DNA of 64,000 bases from Anaerolineae bacterium. Its GTDB lineage: Bacteria > Chloroflexota > Anaerolineae > Aggregatilineales > Aggregatilineaceae. A program made the translations under genes and the position numbers. The notes under the pieces are model-generated. The model was not told where the DNA came from. It saw only the letters and a program-made list of their open reading frames with translations, and did not search any database. Shown in pieces: positions 1 through 9,041 of this stretch. Location: contig JAOSJP010000039.1 of the NCBI GenBank assembly GCA_027494015.1, positions 201,287 to 265,286 of the forward strand. Direction: 5' to 3'. Every line of letters begins with the position of its first letter. Positions within the stretch are counted from its first letter, which is position 1.

Positions 1-301
1 TGGGGAACAGGCGCAACGACAGAAAATAGATCGGCGTCTGGTTGCCCGCCGCCATGATGGACTTGAGCGATTCCCGGAAGGGGGCCTGGGCGCGGATCGC
101 CGTCAGCACTTCGTCCGTCCACAGGCTGGCCCCGCCCAGGTTCCACAGGCGCAAGACCAGGCCGATGACCATGATCAGTAGCGCACCCGCCAGGAAATAG
201 CGCGGCCCCACCGTCACCTGGCGTCCGAAGCGCGTGTCGGTCTCATGGACTCTCCGCGCGCCAGCGACTGCTCGTCCTGCCTCGACCGCGTACGAAGGCA
301 T
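1..301 (-). CDS. Membrane glycosyltransferase, GT39/ArnT-like (N-terminal part)
   Basis: The first 100 residues of a leftward gene that runs off the left edge. It starts at ATG 301-299. After a hydrophilic leader of about 35 residues comes one membrane helix (FLAGALLIMVIGLVLRL), followed by WNLGGASLWTDEVLTAIRA. A first helix followed by R-W-x-LG-x-SLW-x-DE is the signature of dolichyl-phosphate-mannose/ArnT-type (PMT_2, GT39) glycosyltransferases, where the acidic residue after W lies in the first periplasmic loop. These enzymes move sugars from polyprenyl-phosphate donors across the membrane. The substrate cannot be told from this fragment. The start codon is less certain than the family. 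Confidence 0.7.
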   Translation of the reverse strand, partial: MPSYAVEAGRAVAGARRVHETDTRFGRQVTVGPRYFLAGALLIMVIGLVLRLWNLGGASLWTDEVLTAIRAQAPFRESLKSIMAAGNQTPIYFLSLRLFP

Positions 302-668
302 AGTTTCCCCGTTAGTGCGAACGATGGTCCTACCCACTCTTACGCATCACACGAGCAGAGGTTGCTCAGTGCCCCGCGCGCACGGCCTGCACTCATTGTA
401 CCATGCGTTTTGCCGTGTTCCGCTCGTGTCTTAACCAGTCCGTTAAGGCCAGTATGAGCGGCCTGAGCGGCTATTGTGCCCGAAACGCGGGGCTTGTCAA
501 GCTGCCCTCTGCGCTTATCATCGAGGTCAGCGCGTGCTATAATCTCGCACGTGTCACGGCGACCGCGCTTCCGGCTCGCTCGCCGGGCGGGAGGGGGTGC
601 GGTCGGCAGCCGTCCGGCCGGCCCCTGTCGCAGATACTCTGGCGCACCAGCGACCAACGGAGGTGTTG
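302..668. other. Intergenic region, cutA leader
   Basis: No convincing gene. It holds the divergent upstream regions of the GT39 gene (left) and cutA (right). The only recognisable signal is a promoter-like element at 515-543. That would give cutA a leader of about 120 nt with no riboswitch I can recognise. Confidence 0.5.
515..543 (+). promoter_or_regulatory. Predicted sigma-70 promoter for cutA
   Basis: TTATCA (515-520), a 17-bp spacer, then a perfect TATAAT (538-543). Confidence 0.5.
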
Positions 669-986
669 ATGAACGATTATCTTGTGGTGTTGGTGACGGC
701 TGAGTCCGAAGCGCAGGCGCGGCGCATCGCGCGCCGCCTGTTGCAGAACAAGCTGGCCGCCTGCGTCAACTTCGTGCCCATGGAGTCCATGTTCCTGTGG
801 CAAGGCGCGATCCAGGAAGAGGAAGAAGTCCTGATGATCATTAAGACGCGCACCGAGACGTTCGATGAGCTGATATCGGCGGTGAAAATGACACATTCTT
901 ACGATACACCGGAGATCATCGGGCTTCCGGTCGCCATCGGCTCGCGTCCCTATCTGAAGTGGATTGATGATGAGGTCACCGGCTAG
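669..986 (+). CDS. cutA: Divalent-cation tolerance protein CutA
   Basis: 105 residues, the usual length of CutA, a small trimeric PII-like cytoplasmic protein linked to divalent-metal tolerance. Family landmarks: AACVNFVP at 30-37, W44 in FLWQG, the acidic stretch EEEEV, IIKTR at 57-61, and HSYDTPEIIG at 76-85. ATG 669 was chosen because GGAGG lies 5 bases upstream and residue 1 then falls where other CutA proteins begin. The longer in-frame extension from 597 has no family similarity. The next gene follows within 30 bp, so the two are probably co-transcribed. Confidence 0.93.
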   Translation: MNDYLVVLVTAESEAQARRIARRLLQNKLAACVNFVPMESMFLWQGAIQEEEEVLMIIKTRTETFDELISAVKMTHSYDTPEIIGLPVAIGSRPYLKWIDDEVTG

Positions 987-1014
987 TTCTCATCCCTCGC
1001 ACGAGGGGCGACGC

Positions 1015-1863
1015 ATGTTGCTGTCCTTCGCCCACCCAGACGATGAGTCGTTCGGCATGGGCGGGGCCATCGCCTTGTACGCGCAGCGCGGCGTGAGCAT
1101 CAGCCTGATCTGCTCGACCAACGGCGATGTCGGCTCGGTGGACGAGCAACACCTGTCCGGCTATGACACGGTCGCTGCGCTGCGCCTGGCCGAGCTTGAG
1201 TGCGCGGCGGGCACGCTCGGCATTCGCGAAGTGATCACCTTCGGCTACCGCGACAGTGGCATGATGGGCACGCCGGACAACGAGCACCCGGATTGTCTGT
1301 GGCGGGCCGACGAAACGATGGTCGTCGGGCGCATCGTTCGCGAGATACGCCGGCTGCGCCCGCAGGTCGTCGTCACCTTTGACCCGTTTGGGGGATACGG
1401 GCACCCGGATCACATCTTCATGCACCGCGCGACGACGCGCGCTTTTCACCAGGCGGGCGATCCGGCAGCCTACCCGGAACACGCCGCCGAGAATCTGGCC
1501 CCTTATCGCCCGGCCAAGCTCTATTACAGCGCGTTCCCTCGTATGCCGCTGCGCCTGATGATCTGGCAGATGCGTCTGCGCGGCCAGGACCCGCGCCATA
1601 TGGGCAAGAACGGCGACCTCGACCTCCAGACGGCGCTGGACAGTCAGCTTCCCACGCACGCGCGTATCCCTGTCGGGAGCTACCAGGCAGCCTGGGACGC
1701 CGCCGCTGGCTGCCATGCCAGCCAGCAATATCTGCGCCAGTCGCGCAGCCTGGCGGAGAAGATCAGCCGGCTCTTCTTTCGTCATCAGGATTTCACCCGT
1801 GCCTGGCCCGAACCGGTGCCGGGCGAGCGCCGCGAGCGCGATCTGTTCGCGGGCGTTGACTGA
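1015..1863 (+). CDS. PIG-L family (LmbE-like) deacetylase
   Basis: 282 residues. The zinc-binding motifs are intact: AHPDDE at 6-11 and GHPDH at 129-133. GYRDSGM at 77-83 is typical of the MshB/BshB/Mca branch. The family hydrolyses N-acetyl groups of glucosaminyl compounds (thiol cofactor biosynthesis, GPI precursors) or mycothiol conjugates. The exact substrate cannot be read here. ATG 1015 is preferred because GAGGGG sits 6 bases upstream and the protein then begins just before AHPDDE. ATG 967 or 970, overlapping the cutA end, is possible. The gene lies directly downstream of cutA. Confidence 0.85.
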   Translation: MLLSFAHPDDESFGMGGAIALYAQRGVSISLICSTNGDVGSVDEQHLSGYDTVAALRLAELECAAGTLGIREVITFGYRDSGMMGTPDNEHPDCLWRADETMVVGRIVREIRRLRPQVVVTFDPFGGYGHPDHIFMHRATTRAFHQAGDPAAYPEHAAENLAPYRPAKLYYSAFPRMPLRLMIWQMRLRGQDPRHMGKNGDLDLQTALDSQLPTHARIPVGSYQAAWDAAAGCHASQQYLRQSRSLAEKISRLFFRHQDFTRAWPEPVPGERRERDLFAGVD

Positions 1864-1883
1864 CCTGCTGACCGTTCGCTGCG

Positions 1884-1965
1884 AGTCATGAGTCTGGAGT
1901 CTGGCATCTGGCGTGAAGCCTGGCCCCTGTTCTGGACTCATGGCTCACGACTCCCGGCTCACGAT
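1884..1965. repeat. Degenerate heptamer repeat (gagtctg / gactccc type)
   Basis: Short imperfect units such as GAGTCTGG, GACTCATGG and GACTCCCGGCTC follow each other. Similar runs occur at 26355-26390 and 61505-61575. They are probably non-coding dispersed repeat debris. Confidence 0.5.
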
Positions 1966-1995
1966 GCCTGACGCACATCACTGGAGAGGTCTGCG

Positions 1996-2991
1996 ATGCG
2001 CAAGTTCCTGTTGGTCCTGATCGGTTTGCCGGTGCTGGCAGCGGCGGCGGGCATCCTGTGGGTGGCGCGCGGTCCCCAGCCCACCGAAGCGCGCACGACC
2101 GGCGGTCTTCTCTTCACCCAGGCCGAAGTCGCGGCGCAGAGTCTTGCTGCGCCTGGCGCCGCCCCGCAACTGGGCGCCATCACCGACACCACCGCTGGCG
2201 CGATGGCCGTGCCGGTGCAGCCACAATTCTCTGGCGAAGCCGTCGCCGACCTCGCCCTCAGCACCCCGACAGGGGCGGGCGCGATGCCCCCGGCTGAGGG
2301 TGTGACGCTCGACAGCGCCACCGGCGTCACCGTCGCGCCGCTGGATTCGACGGCGGGCGTTCCCGCGCCCGACGGCGCGGGCGGCATGGCGGCTGTGGCG
2401 ACCGGTTACGAGCAGCGCGTCGTCGAGCTGGAATGGCCGTCCCAGTTCCAGGTGGGGCGCGCCGGCTCGCTGCGCGTCACCCTGAAGATGCTGGAAGGCG
2501 GGGCGTTGCAGCCGGTGGCGGAAATCGCCGACAACGAGGTGGTGGCCACGCCCATCCTGCTCACCGACCGTTACGCCACGCACGACGCTTTTGTGACGAT
2601 GACACTGTCCGCGCCGAACTTCTCCACAAGTTCAGTCTCCCCGGCGGTCCAGCAGTTGCAGCGCGGCGGCGAAGTCACCTGGCGCTGGACGCTGAGCGCC
2701 GACAGCGCGCAGAAGGCGGTCATCGCCCTGGGTTTGTCCGTCACCTGGCAGCCCAAGCCCGGCCAGCCGCCCGGCCCCAGCAACGTCGCGCTGTGGAGCC
2801 AGACGGTGCAGGTGGACGTCAACCATGTCTTTGGGATGTTCACGGTGCCCCAGGCCACCATCGCCGGGACGGTGCTGGGCGTGCTGGGCTTCGTGGCGGA
2901 GTTGCCACTGGTGGGCGGCTTCTTCCGTCTGTCGTGGCGCATCCTCTTTGGGCGGCGGCGCTCATCGCGGGACAATCGTCGCCGACGCTAG
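1996..2991 (+). CDS. Hypothetical membrane-anchored protein, two TM helices
   Basis: 331 residues, not assignable to a family. An N-terminal hydrophobic segment (about 5-23) acts as signal or anchor. It is followed by an Ala/Thr/Pro/Gly-rich stretch to about residue 135 and a beta-rich, probably Ig-like extracellular region (about 138-275). A C-terminal helix (about 283-312) ends in a basic tail (FGRRRSSRDNRRRR) that should stay in the cytoplasm. The start has a strong Shine-Dalgarno (GGAGAGG, 1982-1988). The layout resembles a surface protein tethered at both ends. Function unknown. Confidence 0.75.
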   Translation: MRKFLLVLIGLPVLAAAAGILWVARGPQPTEARTTGGLLFTQAEVAAQSLAAPGAAPQLGAITDTTAGAMAVPVQPQFSGEAVADLALSTPTGAGAMPPAEGVTLDSATGVTVAPLDSTAGVPAPDGAGGMAAVATGYEQRVVELEWPSQFQVGRAGSLRVTLKMLEGGALQPVAEIADNEVVATPILLTDRYATHDAFVTMTLSAPNFSTSSVSPAVQQLQRGGEVTWRWTLSADSAQKAVIALGLSVTWQPKPGQPPGPSNVALWSQTVQVDVNHVFGMFTVPQATIAGTVLGVLGFVAELPLVGGFFRLSWRILFGRRRSSRDNRRRR

Positions 2992-3377
2992 CAGTGGCGC
3001 GCGCCAGAAGCACGGCAGCGCTGAGCGAGATTACCTGAACCGCAGAGGCGCAGAGAACACAAAGAAGAGCTGAAGATTCCTTAGCTTTTCTCCGCGCGCT
3101 GAGCGTCTCTGTAGTGTGTTTTTCCCTGCCCTGGTTTACCTCACCCCCAGCCTCGCCCCGCTCGGCTTGCCCCCTCTCCATGCATGGAGAGGGGGCGGCG
3201 AGGCGCGTCAGCGCCGAGCGGGGGTGAGGTAAAGCGAGGCGCAGCAAACTGCCTGACACATTTCGCACGCCCCCGCGCCGAATCCAGGGTAGGCAGCGGC
3301 CTGCTGCGGGGGTATACTGGGCGGTCGTGCCGCTCCTGGCGCGTCTCGGACATAAGCTGGTTGAGGATAGTCACCCG
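2992..3377. repeat. Intergenic: family E repeat plus family A core hairpin
   Basis: 3031-3127 carries the dispersed motif built on CCGCAGAGGCGCAGAG and CTGAGCGTCTCTG (family E, also at 9258-9377 and 63858-63980). 3139-3229 is a family A core: an imperfect ~91-bp inverted repeat beginning CCTCACCCCCAG and ending GGGGGTGAGG, with the loop-proximal arms CCCCTCTCC / GGAGAGGGG. No gene seen. Confidence 0.75.
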
Positions 3378-4760
3378 ATGCGACAACTGGCGCTGATCAT
3401 GCTCCTGAGTGGGGCGCTCATCGCTTCCCTGGCGGGGGGCATCGCCCTCGGCGCACCGCGCCCGGCGGCGGGTCAGAGCGTTCCCACCCTGCCACCGACC
3501 AACACGCCCCGGCCCACCGCCACCGCCAGCCCCACGCCGCTGCCGACCAACACGCCGCGCCCCACCTTCACACCCACCGCCACCCCTTCGCCGACGGCCA
3601 GCTTCACGCCAACGGCGACGGCGACCCATACGCCCACTGTGACCCCGACGGCGACCGTCGTCGGGCCGAGCGAGTACCCGGAGAACTTCAACCCGCTCAC
3701 CGGCCTGCCCTACCCCAGCGAGGAAGCCCGCAACCGCCGCAATCTGATCGTCAAGGTGTCCAATTTCCCTGAAGTCGTGCGCCCGCAGAGCGGCCTGGAC
3801 AAGGCGGACATCGTCTTCGAGTACGAGGTCGAAGGCGCGGTGACGCGCTTCGCGGCGATCTACCGCAGCCAGGGCGCGCAGAAAGTGGGCAGCATTCGCA
3901 GCGCGCGCCTGCTCGACCTGGAGCTGGTGGATATGTTCCAGGCATTGCTGGCCTACAGCGGCGCAAACGACTGGATTTACAACTACATCCTGGCTTCCGA
4001 CTGGAAGTGGCGCGCCCTCACCCCGCAGATGGGCGTCAACTGCCCGCCTTTCTGCCGCTTCCCGGAAGAAAACAAGGCCTTCGAGCACACCCTGTTCGGC
4101 AACACGTTCGAGATGTGGGACGTAGCCGAGCAGCGCCAGATCAACGAAGGGCTGCTCGTGCGCGGCCTGGCCTTCTCCGACGTGCCGGACCCCGGCGGGG
4201 TGCCCGCGCGGGACATCTTCGTGGACTACTGGAGTCCGCGCCAGGACACGCGCTGGCAATACAACCCCGCCGACGGGCGCTACTACCGCTGGAACAACGG
4301 CCTGCCGCATGTGGACGCCATCACCGGCGCGCAGCTTGCCGCTGATAACGTGATCATCCTCGAAGCCGAGCACATTGACCGGCCCGACATCCTGGACAGC
4401 GAAGTGAGCGGCGTGGTCGTCGAGACGGTGCTGTGGGGGCGCGGGCGGGCCTGGCTCTTCCGCGACGGGCAGTGGTTCGAAGGAATCTGGGCGCACAGCC
4501 AGGGCAAGTCCGGGCTGTGGCTGCTCTATGCGGACGGGCAAACGCCGATGCACCTCAGGCCGGGGCAAACGTGGTTCAACGTGGTGCGCCCGGTGATGTA
4601 CGGCGTGGAGATAAGCGAGCAGCCCGTAGACGCGCAGGCGACCGCCGAGGCGCTCTACGCCACAGCAACGCAGTCCGCCGCGCAGACAGCGACAGCCATC
4701 GCCCCGTATGTCACGCCGTCGCCAACGGTCGCCACGCCGACGGCGGAATGGCTGCCGTAA
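3378..4760 (+). CDS. Secreted DUF3048 domain protein (YerB-like)
   Basis: 460 residues. Signal peptide (about 1-32), then a Thr/Pro-rich stalk of TPTATPTPS-like repeats (about 35-105), then the two-part DUF3048 domain. Its N part starts NPLTGLP and contains RPQSGLDKADIVFEYEVEG and KVGSIRSAR. Its C part starts near ADGRYYRWNNGLPH. The family, typified by Bacillus YerB, is extracytoplasmic and of unknown biochemical role. ATG 3378 was chosen because it begins the signal peptide, while the upstream in-frame extension is hydrophilic. The low-complexity tail (ATATQSAAQTATAIAP) is also typical of secreted proteins in this window. Confidence 0.88.
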   Translation: MRQLALIMLLSGALIASLAGGIALGAPRPAAGQSVPTLPPTNTPRPTATASPTPLPTNTPRPTFTPTATPSPTASFTPTATATHTPTVTPTATVVGPSEYPENFNPLTGLPYPSEEARNRRNLIVKVSNFPEVVRPQSGLDKADIVFEYEVEGAVTRFAAIYRSQGAQKVGSIRSARLLDLELVDMFQALLAYSGANDWIYNYILASDWKWRALTPQMGVNCPPFCRFPEENKAFEHTLFGNTFEMWDVAEQRQINEGLLVRGLAFSDVPDPGGVPARDIFVDYWSPRQDTRWQYNPADGRYYRWNNGLPHVDAITGAQLAADNVIILEAEHIDRPDILDSEVSGVVVETVLWGRGRAWLFRDGQWFEGIWAHSQGKSGLWLLYADGQTPMHLRPGQTWFNVVRPVMYGVEISEQPVDAQATAEALYATATQSAAQTATAIAPYVTPSPTVATPTAEWLP

Positions 4761-4987
4761 AGAATGGGTGGTCAGTTGTCAGTTTTCAGTGATCAGTATT
4801 CAGTGATCAGTTGTCAGCCTGGCACGACCGGGCTGCACCGGATGGGCGAAGCGGTGATCGGTTGCCAGTTGTCAGTGACCGGTACCATGATCCGGCTTGC
4901 CTGGCATCCCGCCGATCTCTGACAACTGACAACTGATCACTGACAACTGATCACTGATCACTCATCACCCGCCGTAGGGGGAAGCCC
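4761..4987. repeat. Intergenic: short tandem TCAGTGATCAGTT-type repeat
   Basis: 4783-4972 is built from variants of CAGTTGTCAGTTTTCAGTGATCAG on both strands, and its two halves are inverted relative to each other. No gene seen. Confidence 0.7.
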
Positions 4988-5734
4988 ATGTGGGGCACGC
5001 TGCTCAACGCGCTGACCGTGCTGCTCGGCAGCTCGACCGGTCTGCTGATCGGCAATCGCCTGCCGCAGCGTGTCCAGGAGTCGGTGATGACCGGCCTGGG
5101 GCTGGTGACCCTCTTCGTTGGGTTCTCCAACGCGGGCGAGACGGGCAACATCATCCTGCCGCTGCTCAGCCTGGTCATCGGTGCGCTCCTGGGCGAGCTG
5201 CTGCGCCTCGATCTGCGGCTGGAGCAGCTCGCCGGCTGGCTGCAAGAGCGCGTGCAGCGCGAGGCGGCGTCCGCTGACGCCACCCTGGCCCACGAGCGGC
5301 GGGCGCGCTTCATCGAGGGCTTCATCACGGCGTCGCTGGTCTTCTGTGTGGGGCCGCTGACCTTCGTCGGCTCCATCCAGGACGGCATGGGCCTGGCCAG
5401 CGGCTTCGAGCAGCTCGCCATCAAGAGCACGCTGGACGCCTTCGCTTCGATGGCCTTCGCCGCCAGCCTGGGCATTGGCGTGCTGTTCAGCGTCTTCACG
5501 GTGCTGGGCGTGCAGGGCGGGCTGGCGCTGCTGGGCGCGCTGGCCGGGGAGTTCATGAGCGACCCGATGATCAACGAGATGACGGCGGTTGGCGGCCTGA
5601 TCCTGATCGGGCTGGGCCTGAGCCTGCTGGAGATCAAGAAGCCGCGCATGGTCAACTTTCTGCCGGGACTGATCGTCGCGCCTGTGCTGGTGGGGCTGGC
5701 GACGGCGCTGGGGATTGACATTTATCCGCTGTGA
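4988..5734 (+). CDS. DUF554 family membrane protein
   Basis: 248 residues with about seven hydrophobic segments. The N-terminus GTLLNALTVLLGSSTGLLIG, the loop GETGNIILPLLSLVIGALLGE and the central GPLTFVGSIQDG are hallmarks of DUF554 (YdfK/YqgA-like), inner-membrane proteins proposed to be transporters without a proven substrate. The length is close to the family norm and the frame is uninterrupted. It stands alone between repeat blocks. Confidence 0.9.
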   Translation: MWGTLLNALTVLLGSSTGLLIGNRLPQRVQESVMTGLGLVTLFVGFSNAGETGNIILPLLSLVIGALLGELLRLDLRLEQLAGWLQERVQREAASADATLAHERRARFIEGFITASLVFCVGPLTFVGSIQDGMGLASGFEQLAIKSTLDAFASMAFAASLGIGVLFSVFTVLGVQGGLALLGALAGEFMSDPMINEMTAVGGLILIGLGLSLLEIKKPRMVNFLPGLIVAPVLVGLATALGIDIYPL

Positions 5735-5743
5735 GGGTCCACG

Positions 5744-5935
5744 AACGAGTTGTTGGGCAATCGTCAGAACGCCCCTATCCCCCAGCAAAGCCAGGGGAAG
5801 GGGAGAACCGCCTGCCAGATCATCCCCCCTCTAACTCGGCTGGAGGGGGGACTGAGAGGGGAGGCGTTCAGTGGGCACTCCTGAACTTCCCTTAGCAACA
5901 GGTCGTTCGTGCACCCTCGCTGTGAGGGCTGCTGC
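5744..5935. repeat. Family B repeat copy
   Basis: Shares with 13107-13255 the order ACGAGTTGT, CCCCAGCAAAGC, AGGGGAAGGGG, GCCAGATC, CTCGGCTGGAG. About 150 bp is common to both. It lies in the gene-free stretch 5735-6595. Confidence 0.7.
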
Positions 5936-5943
5936 ACGGCGCA

Positions 5944-6488
5944 GGGTGCGTGCAAAACCTGTCAGGTAGGAGCGCCGCTCTGCTGCGCCCCCTTGACCTC
6001 ACCCCCGCTCGGCGCTCACGCGCCTCGCCGCCCCCTCTCCGTTGACGGAGAGGGGGCAAGCCGAGCGGGGCGAGGCTGGGGGTGAGGTCAATATCCCCGC
6101 GTCCAGCGAGTCGCTGACAACCTTTGCACGCACCCCTTCAGGCGGCCCGCCCCTGCGAAACCGGCCAGGCGCAGGAGCGCCGCTCTGCTGCGCCCCCTTG
6201 ACCTCACCCCCGCGCGGCGAGGCTGGGGGTGAGGTCAATATCCCCGCGTCCAGCGAGTCGCTGACAACCTTTGCACGCACCCCTTCAGGCGGCCCGCCCC
6301 TGCGAAACCGGCCAGGCGCAGGAGCGCCGCTCTGCTGCGCCTCCCTTGACCTCACCCCCGCTCGGCGCTCACGCGCCTCGCCGCCCCCTCTCCGTTGACG
6401 GAGAGGGGGCAAGCCGAGCGGGGCGAGGCTGGGGGTGAGGTCAATACCCCCGCGTCCAGCGAGTCGCTGACACCCTTTGCACGCACTC
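5944..6488. repeat. Family A repeat, tandem array of three units
   Basis: Unit 1 (5944-6135) is complete, from GGGTGCGTGCAAAACCTG to CCTTTGCACGCACCC. Unit 2 (about 6136-6282) has lost some 60 bp of the core hairpin. Unit 3 (about 6283-6488) has the full core. Units 2 and 3 start with the same CTTCAGGCGGCCCGCCCCTG junction, so they arose by tandem duplication. Confidence 0.85.
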
Positions 6489-6503
6489 ACGGCGCACCTG
6501 CTA

Positions 6504-6532
6504 TTGCGCGCCAGCGCACAAAGCAGTATCAT
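6504..6532 (+). promoter_or_regulatory. Predicted promoter for the lipoprotein at 6596
   Basis: TTGCGC (6504-6509), 17-bp spacer, TATCAT (6527-6532). It lies immediately outside the repeat array. Confidence 0.45.
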
Positions 6533-6595
6533 CTGGCCGTTTGCTGGGCCATATCTCGCGCTCTGCGTAGCCGATCAAGAGGGGAGTTACACGAT

Positions 6596-7117
6596 ATGTC
6601 GAAGCGGTTTGGTCTTCTGGCGGCCCTGTTGGCCGTCTCGCTGCTGCTGACCGCCTGCGGCTCGGATTCGACGGAAACGGCGAAGGACTACATAGAGGCC
6701 GTGCTCAAGGGGAACGCTGAGGCAGCGCAGAAAGTCGCCTGCGACTCCTACCAGGAAGACACGGCAGCGCTGGCCGCGATCAGCGCCAGCCTGGCCGAGC
6801 AATCGCGCGGCGTGCGCGATATTGATCTGAAGTACGACCTGGGCAAGGGCAACAACTCCAAAGAAGTGCTGGTCACCGGCTCCTATAGCATCGTCCAGCT
6901 CAGCGCCGCCGGCAATGTGATCGCTGGCTCAACTCAGCAATACGAGCTGGCCGCCGTGGCGCGCGACAAGCACGACGTGGACGGCGATGGCGATTACGAG
7001 AACCGGATCAACACGCGCATCGTGCTGACGATGGAGAAGGACGGCGATGATTGGTGCGTCGCCAACCTGCACGGCGGCTACTTCTCGCCGGAAGAAGTCG
7101 AAGAAACGACAGAGTAA
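6596..7117 (+). CDS. Lipoprotein, hypothetical
   Basis: 173 residues. A signal peptide ends in the lipobox LTAC (Cys21), so the mature protein is probably lipid-anchored on the outer face of the cytoplasmic membrane. The mature part (DSTETAKDYIEAVLKGNAEAAQKVACDS...) looks like a small NTF2/DUF4878-like fold: an N-terminal helix with a 'YLxAVLxGD' pattern and a C-terminal strand ending DDWCVANLHGG. I would not go beyond that resemblance. The start has AGAGGGGAG 9 bases upstream. Confidence 0.82.
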   Translation: MSKRFGLLAALLAVSLLLTACGSDSTETAKDYIEAVLKGNAEAAQKVACDSYQEDTAALAAISASLAEQSRGVRDIDLKYDLGKGNNSKEVLVTGSYSIVQLSAAGNVIAGSTQQYELAAVARDKHDVDGDGDYENRINTRIVLTMEKDGDDWCVANLHGGYFSPEEVEETTE

Positions 7118-7154
7118 CCCCCGGCGTCTGCTGCGCGAACGCTGGATGATTCAG

Positions 7155-7184
7155 CGCCCGGCCCCGCAAGGTCGGGCGTTTTGC
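7155..7184 (+). terminator. Rho-independent terminator after the 6596 lipoprotein
   Basis: Hairpin CGCCCGGCC / GGTCGGGCG with a CCGCAA loop (one mismatch), followed by TTTT. Confidence 0.6.
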
Positions 7185-7249
7185 GTTCCCTCGCAAAACG
7201 CAACGAGGACGCGCGGGACGTCCTCGTGTCATTGCCGGCTCTTGCGAGC

Positions 7250-7440
7250 TTACCTCACCCCCGCTCCGTAGCGGAGCTATACATTACCCATATCTTTGGC
7301 TGTGCCTGTCCCCCATCCCGGCCCTTCCCCACGAGGGGGAAGGGAGAAAAGCGGCGGGCCTGCTCCCTTCCCCCGCGCTACGCGGAGGGAAGGGGCTGGG
7401 GATGGGGGTATTGGTGGGTAACGCATAACCGTAGCGGAGG
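7250..7440. repeat. Long inverted repeat in intergenic DNA
   Basis: Left arm CCCCCATCCCGGCCCTTCCC (about 7309) and right arm GAAGGGGCTGGGGATGGGGG (about 7389) can pair over some 20 bases. The centre is AT-poor. No gene seen. Confidence 0.6.
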
Positions 7441-7722
7441 GACGGGCAAATAGGATTGCATTGGTGGCTAACGATAGATTACGGAAGAACAATTCAAGGG
7501 GAGAAACGAACCAAGAAGGCGACTTCGCGGAGCCGGTTGTAGGGGCGGGTTTGCAAACCCGCCCCTACAGGCCCTGCCAGGCTGCTGAGCTTCTCGCTCA
7601 AGCCGCCCGTTCCTTCCGTTGATTGTGATCGCTCGCCGTTATGCTAACACCGTCTGATATGTCCGACGCTCCGCAGCGGAGAGGGGGCTGGCCAAGCACA
7701 GCGAGGCCAGGGGTGAGGTCGT
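7437..7722. repeat. Family C repeat (~290 bp), with nested palindrome
   Basis: This is the inverted counterpart of 52177-52512. Shared landmarks are GATTGCATTGGTGGCTAACG, ACGGAAGAACAATTCAAGGG, CGAACCAAGAAGGCGACTTC and GTGATCGCTCGCCGTTATGC. The palindrome GTAGGGGCGGGTTTG/CAAACCCGCCCCTAC is nested at 7539-7568. The right end merges into a family A half-core (GGAGAGGGGG ... GGTGAGGTC). Confidence 0.75.
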
Positions 7723-8951
7723 CAGCGCCGCTTGCGCCCCAGCAGGCCGCCGAGCAGCCGCCCGCCCAGGAACAGCGCACCGCCCGCCGCCACCGCGCCC
7801 GCCACGGCCAGCTTCTGCACTTCTTCCGGCTCCACGCCGGGCATGACGACCGTCCCGTCGCCGTACTGCGCGAACAGCCGCCCCCACTTGGTATCGAGCG
7901 CAGCCTCGACGCGCTTGCGCCCGACGAACGGGTACCAGTAGTAGTTGTGGTAGACGTTGCTGGCCCAGTAGCTCCAGGGCACGAGCGGCGAGCGCAGCAG
8001 AACATCCTCAAACCCCTTCAGCCAGCCGTGATAGATCATCTTCTGGCCTTTGCTGGCGAAGGTGTCCGTCTGGATGAAGCCATAGCGCGGCAGGTCTTTC
8101 TTGTCCATGCCGACGATCTCGATCTCGTCCGGGTCGCCGACGCCCAGCCCGCGCTCGTGCCCCAGCCGGATGAAGTCCAGCGTCATCGGGTCGAAGCCCT
8201 GCAGATAGGCGCTCATGGCGTCAATGGCCACCTGGTCGGCGGAGGCGAGCAAGATGTCCTTCTCGTGCCAGTGCATGGCGCGCGGCCCCGGCCCGTCCCC
8301 GGCGAAGGTGCCATCCATCACGGCGAAAACGCCGGTGTGGATGTCCTGCTGAATCTGCAACAGGTCCACCACCGTCTCGTGGATCACGGCGTGCGTCCAG
8401 TGACGCCGGCGGCCCAGCAATCCGCCGAAGGCGTTCTTCATCGCGCCGGTGATGGTGGTGAAGACGTGCGTCTTGACGGTGGGAAGCTGGATGATGTTGC
8501 GCCCGTAGAAGTCTTTGGGGATGTAGACGCCTTCGGGATACACGCGGTCGAGCACGAGCAGCGGCTCTTTCGGCTCGTAGCGCACCCACTCGAACTGCGG
8601 CTCGTAGAGATGCCAGTTCTCGATGCCGTACTTGTCGGTGACGAAGCGGTGCTTGTTGTTGGTCTCGCCAACGCGCGCGTCCACCACCACCGTGTCGTTG
8701 TGCCCGGCGATCAGGCGCGGGTAGCCCGCCGCCTGCAATTCCTGGATGACGCCCTCGATCTGCCAGGGCGCGCTGGAACAGGCCGGATACCAGGTATCCC
8801 ACGAGATGTTGATCTTGAGGATGGTGTCTTTGTCTTTGGGCAGCGCCTCCTGGTAGCCCGCCAGGCGCATGACCTGGCGCACGTCGTCGAGCACCGTCTC
8901 CGGCGTCGTCTTGAGGATGGCGACCTTGCCCTTGCCGGGGAATTCGGCCAT
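7722..8951 (-). CDS. DUF362 domain-containing protein
   Basis: 409 residues. KVAILKTTPETVLDDVRQVMRLAG near the start, KINISWDTWYP around 55, LPTVKTHVFTTITGAMKNAFGG in the middle and ILLASADQVAIDAMSAYLQGFDP later fit DUF362, a family often fused to ferredoxin domains and of unknown reaction. No 4Cys ferredoxin cluster is present here. The C-terminus ends in a hydrophobic Ala/Gly helix plus GRKRR, which could be a membrane tail. ATG 8951 has AAGGAGA 12 bases upstream. In-frame codons further upstream lie in repeat DNA. Confidence 0.85.
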   Translation of the reverse strand: MAEFPGKGKVAILKTTPETVLDDVRQVMRLAGYQEALPKDKDTILKINISWDTWYPACSSAPWQIEGVIQELQAAGYPRLIAGHNDTVVVDARVGETNNKHRFVTDKYGIENWHLYEPQFEWVRYEPKEPLLVLDRVYPEGVYIPKDFYGRNIIQLPTVKTHVFTTITGAMKNAFGGLLGRRRHWTHAVIHETVVDLLQIQQDIHTGVFAVMDGTFAGDGPGPRAMHWHEKDILLASADQVAIDAMSAYLQGFDPMTLDFIRLGHERGLGVGDPDEIEIVGMDKKDLPRYGFIQTDTFASKGQKMIYHGWLKGFEDVLLRSPLVPWSYWASNVYHNYYWYPFVGRKRVEAALDTKWGRLFAQYGDGTVVMPGVEPEEVQKLAVAGAVAAGGALFLGGRLLGGLLGRKRR

Positions 8952-9041
8952 GAGAATCCGGTCTCCTTGTGCACGATTGTTGTGGCACGATTGTAGCACA
9001 GACGCGCCGCTTTGCCTGGTGCGGAGTCACGAGGTCACGAT

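Noticed and set aside
3141..4568. A 475-codon minus-strand open frame
   Set aside because: Antisense of the DUF3048 gene. Its composition is typical of a shadow frame, and it runs into repeat DNA.
5999..6532. Open frames through the tandem repeat array (also at 63055-63684)
   Set aside because: They translate repeat units (ERGQAERGEAGGEV-like) in whichever frame the repeat leaves open. Other copies are interrupted by indels, so they are not genes.
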